Below, piece by piece: positions 8,369 through 16,519 of a DNA stretch of 37,100 bases. The position numbers and the translations under genes were made by a program. Within the stretch, counting starts at the first letter, position 1. Every line of letters starts with the position of its first letter. The DNA is from Sphingomonadales bacterium. GTDB lineage: Bacteria > Bacteroidota > Bacteroidia > UBA7662. Below the pieces are notes generated by a model. The model worked only from the letters and a program-made list of their open reading frames with translations. It was not told the DNA's origin and ran no database searches. The DNA lies in assembly GCA_016872215.1 (NCBI GenBank), contig VHAX01000022.1, positions 1-37,100 on the forward strand. Direction: 5' to 3'.

Positions 8369-11167
8369 TCACGGGGTCAAGACCAGCTTAACAGCCCAAC
8401 GGCGTGGACTCGACGTGGCATATGAGCCGTCGGCCAACCAAGCGGTGCCTAGTTGACCTATAGGGGCTCGTGAGATACCATAAAACATGCCCACGCCTAT
8501 GTTGTTGCCCAAAATGCGCAAGCACGATAGGCTGATTCCTCCCTCGAAATAACCCCGACGCAGGTCATGAAGGGGCAGATAAGATGTTTCATTCATGACA
8601 AATTGATGCTGTTCGGGCTCCGATAAGTGCGACCACCCTGCATTGTAGTGGAGGGATAATAGAGGGCTTTGTTTTAATCTTGTTAAGCGCAGCATACCGG
8701 TCCTGTGTTGCAGGTGAATGGAGGCGATGCGATTACCAGCGAAACTGACCATATCGAAGGTCTGAAAAACAAGAGGGACGAACAGGCCGCTGCCAGATCC
8801 TGTACCTCGTACAAAAAGCAGTTGTTGGATGGGTAGAGGATTGGGACCCCAAGCTGTGCCCAAGTTAAGTACCGCATCGAGATCGCCGAGGCTTCGCATA
8901 CCAAAGTGGCACTCTGCACGCAGCAGGAGGCGATGGAAATTAACCGACCCCGGTTGAATGGGTAGCCCTCTTTCGTAGGCCAGTGAGAGAACGGGCATTC
9001 TTCCGGGTGCCGCAAGGGTATAGGAGCGACCGGGTAAGCGAACTGTTGTTTCGCCAAGGGCATAGCGGATATGGAAAGACCACTCCGATACGGTGAATGA
9101 GGGGGCCCTTGTGGGCCATAAGGAGGAATCTCCTGGCTCTATGTTGTTGATGAAGCGGTAGTTGCTGGTTGATCCGTTGCGACCAAGGGCAGCTTGTCGG
9201 TGTCCGACCAAAAACCCGGCTTCACCGCTCCACGGACCGAGGTACAACCAGCGAAATTGGAGTCCCGCCACCCTTTCATGGTCGTAGAAGCGGTTGAATA
9301 AGGTCAAAATACGATCGGGTTGTGTGTTAAAGAGGGCAGTTTCTGCATGAAAAAATTGGTATCCGCCGTTCACGCGGAGGTCATCGCGGGCTGTGATGCG
9401 CAGCCGAAAGTTGCAGTGCTTGCCGGGATGATAATCTAAAAATCCTCCAAATTTCGGAGTCCTGTCGCCGAAGCCATAGGCGGAGTATCCACCTATCCGA
9501 ATCCGTCTCGCTAGGGAATCCCCCGTTGATAGTCCCACCCCCAGGCGGAGTCCTTCCCATCGATTTGCGGATAGTACGTCAGGTAAATTGAGGCCCATTC
9601 GCCCCTTGAACATAGCTATTTTGCCGGTCAACAGCGATTCACCCCATTGTATTTTTTGTTCCAGGCGGGTAGCGGTTCCAAATGAGTCTATGAATCGGTA
9701 AGTTTCCTGGTCACGCCCATTCAGTGAATCGGGGCGAAATGGCTCGAAATAGCCGAAGGGTTGTCCCGCCGCGTCCTCGAGCACCGTCATGCCGATTTTT
9801 GGGATGTACCTATGCTGTCGCGAATCCTCTCTTCCCCCTAATCGCCCACCTTCCTCACTTACATCTTTCATTTCCTCCAGTCTTCGGCCATTCACTCCTT
9901 CCTCTACCATATCCTTCGTTTGCACTTTTTTGCCTTCCTTCTTTTGCGCTTGTCCGCTATCCTTCATTTGTTCTTGTCCCAAGGCCCCCACCCCCTCCTG
10001 CCCTACTCTTTGCACGTCTAACGGAACCGGTTGTTCATTGCGCGTGCCGAATTGCACTTCGTGGTATTGGGTAAAAACTTGTCCAATAACCTTAATATCG
10101 TTCACGCGCAGCTGATTCAGCCGCAAATCCGTGTGGGTTTGGAGTGGATACCAGCGGCCGTCGGGGAGTCGGTGGAAAAGTTGACTCAACCGCAATCCAG
10201 ATGCTTGGAAGATGTCGGCAGGTTCAGCAGTCACTTGCTGAACGGCATACGAGCTGCTGTGGATGTAGATTGTTCCGCTTAGTCCTTTGTGCGCCATTCT
10301 TGGTTTGGGGCTGTACTGAATCACATGAAGGGTATCGGGGCCATCGGGGAGACTCTCTTCGAGGTTAAAACGGTAGTGGCTTGGGCTTTCGGGCGACAGC
10401 GGCCCCACGTATTGGAGGTCGTTGAACTGGATGGGGTCGTTGTAGATCGAAAAATTCTGCATTTGAGCAGAAAAAACAGCAAAAAGAGGTGATTGAAGTC
10501 CCGAGGTTCGTGTGGCGAGCATACGATCGCTGGGCTGTGTTGTTCCGGGGTAGTGTCGCAACACGATTGATTCGCTGAGCAGCAAATCACGCCGGCGCAC
10601 GAATTCGGCGAGTTCATACTGACTCGAATCCAGATATAGGCTGTCGCCCCGTATAATTTGGCGAATGGTGTCGGTAAACGCACTGCCTGTTGTATCGATG
10701 GTCAACATAAATCGGTGGTAGAGCATGCACCGGTGTGCCCCCATAGAGGAAGGGTCGTGCTCTTTTTTGCGTCTTATGGCCTCTTGTATGATGCGGTGGG
10801 CGGGGTTTTCCCCTGCTTTCACGCTAATTTCCGGTAATTGGGTGGTGCTGCGCTGCAAGGCGATCACGGGTTGGGGATCATTGACCCGAAGCGTGAAAGT
10901 TTGTCGACCGTATCCAACACATCGTGCTTCAATGCGCGTGGAATCCCCTTCTAGCAGCCAATAGAATCTCCCCTCTACGTCGCTCGTGGTGGCCTGATCT
11001 CTGCCGGAAATGAGCGATTGAAGGGCTACAAACGGCAGGGGTTTGCGCGTATCGGCATCGATTACACGTAGCTCACGCCGGATTTGAGCCCGGACCGCCC
11101 CGTTGAAGGCGGGCAGGTTCATGCAGATCAGCAAAATCAAAAAGACGATTCGATGCATGCGAGGCAT
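8369..11167 (-). CDS. DUF5686/carboxypeptidase-regulatory-like outer-membrane protein
   Basis: A 932-residue protein. A signal peptide (residues 1-28) precedes a CarboxypepD_reg-like beta-sandwich (RRELRVIDADTRKPLPFVAL…, about 30-105). The DUF5686 signature ENPAHRIIQEAIRRK starts near 119. The C-terminal half (about 500-932) has the alternating aromatic pattern of an outer-membrane beta-barrel. Family members are large Bacteroidota outer-membrane proteins of unknown role. Unusually, residues about 380-455 are a Gln/Glu/Gly/Lys-rich, low-complexity stretch (VGQEGVGALGQEQ, then EEGVNGRRLEEMKDVSEEGG) between the family core and the conserved continuation RYIPKIGMTVLED. It looks inserted. An alternative start is Met4. 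The gene is divergent from the GH18 gene with only 43 bp between starts. Confidence 0.8.
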   Translation of the reverse strand: MPRMHRIVFLILLICMNLPAFNGAVRAQIRRELRVIDADTRKPLPFVALQSLISGRDQATTSDVEGRFYWLLEGDSTRIEARCVGYGRQTFTLRVNDPQPVIALQRSTTQLPEISVKAGENPAHRIIQEAIRRKKEHDPSSMGAHRCMLYHRFMLTIDTTGSAFTDTIRQIIRGDSLYLDSSQYELAEFVRRRDLLLSESIVLRHYPGTTQPSDRMLATRTSGLQSPLFAVFSAQMQNFSIYNDPIQFNDLQYVGPLSPESPSHYRFNLEESLPDGPDTLHVIQYSPKPRMAHKGLSGTIYIHSSSYAVQQVTAEPADIFQASGLRLSQLFHRLPDGRWYPLQTHTDLRLNQLRVNDIKVIGQVFTQYHEVQFGTRNEQPVPLDVQRVGQEGVGALGQEQMKDSGQAQKKEGKKVQTKDMVEEGVNGRRLEEMKDVSEEGGRLGGREDSRQHRYIPKIGMTVLEDAAGQPFGYFEPFRPDSLNGRDQETYRFIDSFGTATRLEQKIQWGESLLTGKIAMFKGRMGLNLPDVLSANRWEGLRLGVGLSTGDSLARRIRIGGYSAYGFGDRTPKFGGFLDYHPGKHCNFRLRITARDDLRVNGGYQFFHAETALFNTQPDRILTLFNRFYDHERVAGLQFRWLYLGPWSGEAGFLVGHRQAALGRNGSTSNYRFINNIEPGDSSLWPTRAPSFTVSEWSFHIRYALGETTVRLPGRSYTLAAPGRMPVLSLAYERGLPIQPGSVNFHRLLLRAECHFGMRSLGDLDAVLNLGTAWGPNPLPIQQLLFVRGTGSGSGLFVPLVFQTFDMVSFAGNRIASIHLQHRTGMLRLTRLKQSPLLSLHYNAGWSHLSEPEQHQFVMNETSYLPLHDLRRGYFEGGISLSCLRILGNNIGVGMFYGISRAPIGQLGTAWLADGSYATSSPRRWAVKLVLTP

Positions 11168-11210
11168 ATACTAACTTACACTTTTTTTCCTCACCATATT
11201 AATCGCCTTG

Positions 11211-12590
11211 ATGAATAAGCGCCACCTTAAAAATAATTCAATTTTCGCGTGCCTCAATCGGTTTTGGGCAGTTTGCTTCTTTCTATTGGGATTATCAACA
11301 AATCCATTACAGCTCTATGCTCAACCCACGACCGCTCCTACCCTGTTGGGCTATTTCCACAATTGGAACTTTGCGCCCGCCCCCTATATTGCGTTGAACC
11401 AGATTCCGGTCGATTACAACCTCATCGCGGTGGCTTTTGCGTTGCCCACTGGCGGTACCGACTACCGGATCTCGTTTGTGCCAGAAGGGGTTAGCCCGAC
11501 ACAATTCCGCCAGCATATGCAGATGGTGCAGGGACAAGGACGAAAAGTCATCTTAAGTGTAGGCGGTGCAACAGCTCCCATCACCCTCAACAATTCGATG
11601 GAGCGCGATTCGTTTGTGGCTTCCCTGAACAGGATCCTCGTGGAATACCCATTCGATGGCCTCGATTTGAACCTGGAGGGCGCCTCACTGCAGGTCAGCG
11701 TGGGTAGCAGCATACAGGCTCCCACCGACACACCAATACTGATGATGACTCAGGCGGTTCGGCAGCTGATGGTCGATTTTCGTGGAAGAACCAACCGACG
11801 GATGTTGCTCACCATGGCACCGGAAACTGCCTATGTGCAGGGTGGACAGTCGGCATTCAGCGGGGTTTGGGGGGCGTATCTTCCTTTAATAAACGCACTC
11901 CGCGATTCCATATACCTGTTGAGTGTTCAGCTCTACAACAGCGGCAGCATGTATGGAATAGATGGCGGGATATACCATCAGGGAACGGCCGATTTTATTG
12001 TGGCCATGGTGGAGGCGGTCATCCGTGGTTTTCCCACCGCAGGTGGTTATTTCGCCGGCCTCAGGTCAGATCAGGTGGCAATAGCCCTGCCTGCTTGTCC
12101 ACTCGCTGCCGGTGGCGGTTATACTGACAGTATATCGGTGCGGGCGGCGGCCCGTTACCTGAGGGGAACCGGTCCACAACCGGGATCCTACATGCGTGTT
12201 CAGCCAGGGGGCTACCCAAATCTGGGGGGTATGATGACCTGGAGCATCAACTGGGACGCCTCCACGAACTGTGCCACCCCCTGGGAGTATGTCCGTAATT
12301 TCCGGGATGCATTTGGGGGAATTATCTCTGGCATCAGCGCAATTCCGGAGGCCAGGCTTCGCGCCTATCCAAATCCTATGCAATCCGTATTGTGGATCGA
12401 ACTGCCCGAATATGGGGTCAAGTCCTTATCAGGTTATGACCATGTCCGCATGCAGTTATTTGATTCCTTCGGGAGATGCATTCGGGAAGAACGGGTGCTT
12501 TCGGTCAATACGCGGTGGGACATAGATGATCTAGCGTCGGGGGTTTATTACTTGCGTGTTGGGAATCAAATGATCCGGCTCGTGAAGTGA
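11211..12590 (+). CDS. Secreted GH18 (chitinase-like) protein with type IX secretion tail
   Basis: A 459-residue protein, taken from the ATG at 11211; the preceding TTG codon is a weaker choice. A signal peptide ends near LYAQP (about 37). The TIM-barrel GH18 domain spans about 42-370. It shows the SxGG block LSVGGA (115-120), the catalytic block FDGLDLNLEG (148-157; D149, D152, N154, E156), QLYNS, and MTWSINWD for the conserved Trp. GH18 enzymes usually read DxxDxDxE. Here the Asp next to the catalytic Glu is Asn, while the Glu is kept. The tail from AYPNPMQ to VYYLRVGNQMIRLVK is a type A type IX sorting domain. It is probably an extracellular chitin- or N-glycan-acting enzyme, or a binding protein if the Asn impairs catalysis. 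It converges on apt across a repeat. Confidence 0.83.
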   Translation: MNKRHLKNNSIFACLNRFWAVCFFLLGLSTNPLQLYAQPTTAPTLLGYFHNWNFAPAPYIALNQIPVDYNLIAVAFALPTGGTDYRISFVPEGVSPTQFRQHMQMVQGQGRKVILSVGGATAPITLNNSMERDSFVASLNRILVEYPFDGLDLNLEGASLQVSVGSSIQAPTDTPILMMTQAVRQLMVDFRGRTNRRMLLTMAPETAYVQGGQSAFSGVWGAYLPLINALRDSIYLLSVQLYNSGSMYGIDGGIYHQGTADFIVAMVEAVIRGFPTAGGYFAGLRSDQVAIALPACPLAAGGGYTDSISVRAAARYLRGTGPQPGSYMRVQPGGYPNLGGMMTWSINWDASTNCATPWEYVRNFRDAFGGIISGISAIPEARLRAYPNPMQSVLWIELPEYGVKSLSGYDHVRMQLFDSFGRCIREERVLSVNTRWDIDDLASGVYYLRVGNQMIRLVK

Positions 12591-12640
12591 GGATCCGGAG
12601 CAGGAGGCGAAGAAAAATGAAGATTAGGCAGTTATTCGGT

Positions 12641-12786
12641 CTATTCTTCGAATAGCGTGGCTGGTAGCGGGGTACTCCTCATACAGTGTTGGCGGTAGCG
12701 GGGTAGTCTTCGAACAGTCTGGGCGGTAGCGGGGCACTCCTAATACGGCGTGGCTGGAAGAGGCCTAGTCTTCGATTAGCGTGGCC
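12641..12786. repeat. 31-bp degenerate minisatellite overlapping the 3' end of apt
   Basis: GGTAGCGGGG occurs at 12663, 12694 and 12725, and the diverged GGAAGAGGCC at 12756, an exact 31-bp spacing. A partial unit precedes at about 12641. Units alternate between an ACTCCT…ATAC type (starting 12663 and 12725) and a TCTTCGA type (12694, 12756 and the partial), giving a 62-bp higher-order period. The last unit contains the final codons and stop of apt (stop at 12767-12765), so the array appears to have grown out of the gene's end. It fills most of the convergent gap after the GH18 gene. Confidence 0.85.
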
Positions 12787-13301
12787 AGCACTGGTAGGCC
12801 ACCCTCCTGCAGCCGCACCCGTCCGCCCAGATGGGATAGATCTACCAAAAACCAGGCGGCCACGGCCTCTGCCCCCGCCTTTCTGATCAGGCGTGCGGCG
12901 GCAGCTGCTGTCCCACCCGTTGCCAGCACATCGTCGGTGATCGCCACCCGTATGCCCGGCGTTAGCTCGTCGCGGTGCATTTCGAGAGTGGCCGACCCAT
13001 ATTCCAATTCATAAGACTCCGACAGCGTTTCGAGGGGCAGCTTTCCTTTCTTCCGCAACATCACAAGCGGGATGCCCAATTGAAGAGCAATGGGCACGGC
13101 CATCAGAAAACCGCGACTTTCAACTGCAGCAAGCGCTTGGGGACGAAAGCTGGCGAGTCGACGAACGGCATCGTCGATCACCTCCCGCAACAGGGCAGGT
13201 TGACGGAAAAAGGTGGTGATGTCTTTATACATGACCCCGGGTTGGGGAAAGTCGGGCACCAATCGAATGGCCTGCCGAACCTTATCTTCTAATGTCTCCA
13301 T
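12765..13301 (-). CDS. apt: Adenine phosphoribosyltransferase
   Basis: This cytoplasmic purine-salvage enzyme joins adenine and PRPP to make AMP. The protein is 178 residues from the Met chosen here, METLEDKVRQAI, which fits the usual APT start and length (about 170-180). An in-frame upstream start at 13331 would add ten unlikely residues. Landmarks are DFPQPGVMYKDIT (17-29), ESRGF (61-65), RKKGKLP (83-89) and the PRPP-binding loop VAITDDVLATGGT (119-131). All key residues are present. The C-terminal codons lie inside a 31-bp tandem repeat. The start lies about 50 bp after the stop of the upstream DUF1801 gene, so the two may share a transcript. Confidence 0.95.
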   Translation of the reverse strand: METLEDKVRQAIRLVPDFPQPGVMYKDITTFFRQPALLREVIDDAVRRLASFRPQALAAVESRGFLMAVPIALQLGIPLVMLRKKGKLPLETLSESYELEYGSATLEMHRDELTPGIRVAITDDVLATGGTAAAAARLIRKAGAEAVAAWFLVDLSHLGGRVRLQEGGLPVLATLIED

Positions 13302-13353
13302 CATATACATTTGGGTGGATGCAAAATACAATGCCCCACCGCGTGGATGTTGT

Positions 13354-13812
13354 TCAGTGCCTCAACTTTTCTTCGTAAAGCCGAATCCACTCATCAACCG
13401 ATATTTTCCCAGCCAATTCGGCGATTAAGTCAAAGACGATGTCTTCTGGCTTGGAAAATCGGATGCAGCTTTTGCCCATATCGAGTTTCTTACCCGCACA
13501 ATTTTGCGCCCATTCAGACGTGAACCAATCCATCAAGGGCTGGTGCGCGTAGATGCCCATGTGGTAGAGGACCAGAAACTTCTTTTGTGCGGCCAGGCTG
13601 ATGAACGGCAGGGGTTCGGCGGGCTTACAATGATAGCCGGCCGGGTAAATATGATGCGGCACCACAAACGCTGGCATACCATAACTCAGGCACTCTACAA
13701 AGCCTGCTGGGATGTGTTGGCTTATAGCGACTCTCAATCGATGGAAGCCTGAGCGCCAAGGCTCCTGCAGTTGGTTATAGTAGGCGTCTACCTCGGGCGA
13801 TGCTTCAGTCAT
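13354..13812 (-). CDS. DUF1801 (YdhG-like) domain protein
   Basis: A 152-residue protein from the Met chosen here (MTEASPEVDAYYNQL); an in-frame Met nine codons earlier is also possible. The DUF1801 pattern is clear: VDAYYNQLQEPWRSGFHRLRVAI, then ECLSYGMPAFVV near 45-60, FISLAAQKKFLVLYHMG near 80-95, and a C-terminal KLDMGKSCIRFSKPED block. Members are small alpha/beta cytoplasmic proteins. The family includes a Bacillus protein described as an iron chaperone, but for most the role is unknown. It is followed by apt on the same strand. Confidence 0.85.
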   Translation of the reverse strand: MTEASPEVDAYYNQLQEPWRSGFHRLRVAISQHIPAGFVECLSYGMPAFVVPHHIYPAGYHCKPAEPLPFISLAAQKKFLVLYHMGIYAHQPLMDWFTSEWAQNCAGKKLDMGKSCIRFSKPEDIVFDLIAELAGKISVDEWIRLYEEKLRH

Positions 13813-13905
13813 ATCTCGTGTACACTGTTGTTGGTACAAATAAAAGAACGTATTAAAAATTTCTTGACTTTATGGTTGCAAAAAATGAGGTGTGCCAATA
13901 TATTA

Positions 13906-13928
13906 TGTATATATATGATATATATACA
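13906..13928. promoter_or_regulatory. Perfect AT-rich palindrome in divergent intergenic region
   Basis: TGTATATATA and TATATATACA flank the 3-base spacer TGA: a 10-bp perfect inverted repeat midway between the divergent DUF1801 and vWA genes. It could be an operator, a cruciform or simply a TA tract. The whole gap (13813-14070) is strongly AT-rich. Confidence 0.4.
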
Positions 13929-14006
13929 ATATATGGCAAGACCGTGTTAAATACAAAAATAACAACAAAAAGGTATTAAAAAATAAAAAAACAAGGTTTT
14001 TGGGAC

Positions 14007-14038
14007 TTGACAAGCGGGGTTTCAATGTTGTAGGTTTG
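14007..14038 (+). promoter_or_regulatory. Bacteroidota consensus promoter of the vWA gene
   Basis: TTG at 14007-14009 is followed after 21 bases by TAGGTTTG (14031-14038), an exact TAnnTTTG element. It lies about 32 bp before the vWA start codon. This is the best promoter match in the window and supports the phylum assignment. Confidence 0.75.
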
Positions 14039-14070
14039 CGGCCCTATTTTTAACCTCAACCCCAAAAACC

Positions 14071-14736
14071 ATGGAAAACACCCTTCCCCCCAAAACCCTT
14101 CATTATTATCTGGTGGCTGATCGTAGCGGATCGATGAGCGATCAAATTCAGGAAGTCCGCTACGAGATCAACAAACACCTGCTCGATTTGGCTGGCAAAG
14201 CCAAAGAGTCTAATACCGACATCCGTATGAACCTGTTGGTGTTTAATGATAGTCTCGATTGGATCTACGCTGGGCAGAACCTAAGCGAGGTGATGCCGCT
14301 CACCTGCGAGCAATACCACGCAAGGGGAAATACCGCTCTCTTTGATGCGGCGGGACAAGCCATAGAATGGGCTTCAAATGCCATACAGGGTCCGCTTGAC
14401 CCCGAAAAAGAAGAAGTGGTGGTCATGATCTTTTCTGATGGGATGGAAAACTCGTCGAGACAATACAACCGGGAGCGTTTCAAAGAACTCGTTGAGCGTT
14501 ACCAGAATGAAACGGGGTGGACTATCACCTTTAGTGGATGCGACCTAGCCGGTATTGGGCAACTACAAAGGGCAAAGTGGCGCAATGACCGCATGTTGAG
14601 TTACAAATACCACGAGAAAGCGCGCGCCATGAGCGACATGGCTGAAAATATGTCGTCATGTGTACAGGACCGGGGGCAATTCTTCAAAATGAATTACAAA
14701 AAAAGGCCAATACCTGGCGATGCCGATCAAAAGTAA
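14071..14736 (+). CDS. von Willebrand factor type A domain protein
   Basis: A 221-residue cytoplasmic protein that is almost entirely one vWA domain. The MIDAS metal site is complete: ADRSGSMS (16-23, DxSxS), the Thr in GNTALFDAAG (86-95), and the Asp in MIFSDGMEN (119-127). There is no signal peptide or transmembrane segment. The tail (from about 195) is basic. Stand-alone vWA proteins of this kind mediate metal-dependent protein contacts; the partner is not visible. No AAA (MoxR) gene or other system partner is nearby. The gene has its own promoter. Ten bases separate its stop from the convergent amidohydrolase gene. Confidence 0.85.
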   Translation: MENTLPPKTLHYYLVADRSGSMSDQIQEVRYEINKHLLDLAGKAKESNTDIRMNLLVFNDSLDWIYAGQNLSEVMPLTCEQYHARGNTALFDAAGQAIEWASNAIQGPLDPEKEEVVVMIFSDGMENSSRQYNRERFKELVERYQNETGWTITFSGCDLAGIGQLQRAKWRNDRMLSYKYHEKARAMSDMAENMSSCVQDRGQFFKMNYKKRPIPGDADQK

Positions 14737-14746
14737 ATGGGCAGAA

Positions 14747-16519
14747 TCACTTTCCGGAGTAGGGATGCACGCGCTTGCCCCGCGACCAAGTTCCGAGCAC
14801 TTTGGCTGTCCGAATCTCGGAATATCCAGCACTCATGAGGTCCGTATCAAGCCATACCAAGTCGGCATTCATACCCGGTAAAAGCCGCCCACGTTCATCC
14901 TCTTCGAATGCAGCACGCGCCGCCCAATCCGTCATCCCCCTGAGGGCTTGTCGCCTGGTAAGCGCTTGCTTGGGTAGAAACCCTCCCTTTGGAAATCCCG
15001 AAGAATCCGTACGGAAAACGGCGGAAAGGAAGGTTTTGAGGGGACTAATCTCTTCGACCGGGAAATCGGTGCCCAGGGGCAACCAGCCATTCAATAGCAG
15101 CAGATCGCGATAGGCATAGGCATGCGGCAAGCGTTGAGGTCCGAGGCGTTCGCTGGCCCAATACATATCGCTGGTGGCATGGGTGGGCTGAACCGAGGGC
15201 ACAATTCCTACGGCACGAAAAATTGCGCGGTCGTCGGGATGCACCACCTGGGCATGTTCTATGCGCCAACGGGCAGAGGCAGGTTTAGTACCTGTCGACT
15301 GCGCATGCGCCAACAGGCTGCGTCTGTAGAGCTGAAGGACCGCGCGGTTTGCCGCATCGCCAATGCAATGCGTGTTCATTTGGTAGCCCGCCCGAGCCAG
15401 AAGAGGTGCATAATAGGCGAGGGTATCGGGTGAGGTCACCCACAGTCCCACATGTCCTTCGCGATCGTTATATGGTTCCAAAAGTCGTGCACCTCGCGAA
15501 CCCAGGGCCCCATCTGCTAAAAACTTGAAGCTGCGGATGTGCAATTGCTGGCTTCTGTAGGGGGGGCGCGACAAATACCGCATAAGCTGGTCGGGGGTTG
15601 CGCTCACCATCGCATAGACACCCATGCTCAGTTTGCCCCCCTCTTCGAGCGCCCGCAGTGCTTCCAGTTGCTGCTCGTCGAGCCCAGCGTCCTGCACGCT
15701 GGTTAACCCCACGGCGTGACAGGCACGCTGCGCCGCCAGAATTGCTTTTTTCCAGGCAGAAATGCCCGGGTTCGGAATGCCGGTCTGGATCAAATCCGCT
15801 GCCTTGTCGATCAGCACCCCCGAGAGCGAACCATCGCGTCGCCGTACCGCTTCACCCCCGGCACCCCCGTCACTCCCGCTATCCCCGACTCCCCTGCCAT
15901 CCCTGTCAACTCCGGCACCCCTTGTGGAGGCCCTACCCGTAAAGTGCTTGCTGTTGTCTTCAAACTGGGTGGCGCGCAGAGCCGATTCATTCACCACTAC
16001 TGCGTGTCCGTCGACCCGCGACAGCAGTACGGGACGGCGCGGAAAAAGGCTGTCGAGCAACGCACGATCCGGGAATTCCTGTAAAGCCCAGTCGTTTTGG
16101 TCCCACCCCCGTCCGATCAGCCAACTCGTGTCGTTTGGGTTGCTGAGGTACGGCATAAGTCGTTTCACCACTTCTTCCCACGAACGGGTTCCGCGCAGAT
16201 CCACTTCGCCGAGGCTCTTGCCATAGCCCACAAAATGACAGTGGGCATCAATGAAACCGGGATATAGATAGCCGCCTTTCAGATCCACACTATCCTTAAA
16301 GTGATATCGGATCAGGAGCGTGCGCAGATCGCCCGCATCTACCACCCGTCCCTCCGTAACGGCCAGGGCCTGAGTCCGGGAGAATGCCGAATCCAGAAGG
16401 TAGACAGTTCCGTTGAAATAGAGGCAGTCGACTTCCATTTTATCGCGACAACCGCCCAGATACAGAGCGGCCACCAACAGGAACGCCCGAAGTATGCGTC
16501 TCATCCCTCTTCCACTCAT
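14747..16519 (-). CDS. YtcJ-like amidohydrolase family lipoprotein
   Basis: A 590-residue protein. A lipoprotein signal (LLVAALYLGGC, Cys24) is followed by an amidohydrolase_3/YtcJ-type domain: FNGTVYLLDSAF, YPGFIDAHCHFVGYG (HxH at 93-95), LIGRGWDQNDWA, FKFLADGALGSRGARLLEPY, RWRIEHAQVVHPDD and PLGTDFPVE. Members are metal-dependent hydrolases of amides or related bonds; the substrate is unknown, and the lipobox places it in an envelope membrane. Residues about 190-227 form a Gly/Asp/Arg-rich insert (GVDRDGRGVGDSGSDGGAGG) encoded by a degenerate 9-bp tandem repeat just before the conserved DGSLSGVL. The start overlaps the stop of the upstream GH13 gene (ATGA), so translation is probably coupled. 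Met6 is an alternative start with a tidier signal peptide. Confidence 0.85.
   Translation of the reverse strand: MSGRGMRRILRAFLLVAALYLGGCRDKMEVDCLYFNGTVYLLDSAFSRTQALAVTEGRVVDAGDLRTLLIRYHFKDSVDLKGGYLYPGFIDAHCHFVGYGKSLGEVDLRGTRSWEEVVKRLMPYLSNPNDTSWLIGRGWDQNDWALQEFPDRALLDSLFPRRPVLLSRVDGHAVVVNESALRATQFEDNSKHFTGRASTRGAGVDRDGRGVGDSGSDGGAGGEAVRRRDGSLSGVLIDKAADLIQTGIPNPGISAWKKAILAAQRACHAVGLTSVQDAGLDEQQLEALRALEEGGKLSMGVYAMVSATPDQLMRYLSRPPYRSQQLHIRSFKFLADGALGSRGARLLEPYNDREGHVGLWVTSPDTLAYYAPLLARAGYQMNTHCIGDAANRAVLQLYRRSLLAHAQSTGTKPASARWRIEHAQVVHPDDRAIFRAVGIVPSVQPTHATSDMYWASERLGPQRLPHAYAYRDLLLLNGWLPLGTDFPVEEISPLKTFLSAVFRTDSSGFPKGGFLPKQALTRRQALRGMTDWAARAAFEEDERGRLLPGMNADLVWLDTDLMSAGYSEIRTAKVLGTWSRGKRVHPYSGK
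15845..15935. repeat. In-frame degenerate 9-bp tandem repeat inside the amidohydrolase gene
   Basis: Consecutive 9-mers such as CCCCCGGCA, CCCCCGTCA, CTCCCGCTA, TCCCCGACT, CCCCTGCCA and TCCCTGTCA run in register. They encode a repeating three-residue Gly/Asp/Val/Ser pattern on the minus strand. The frame is kept. Confidence 0.7.

Noticed and set aside
9724-10115. Plus-strand ORFs opposite the DUF5686 gene
   Set aside because: They are Pro/Ser/Leu-rich shadows of the low-complexity insert in the real minus-strand gene.
13354-14736. Defence or toxin-antitoxin system formed by the DUF1801 and vWA genes
   Set aside because: They are divergent, separately promoted, and lack the usual partners (MoxR ATPase, phosphatase or nuclease).
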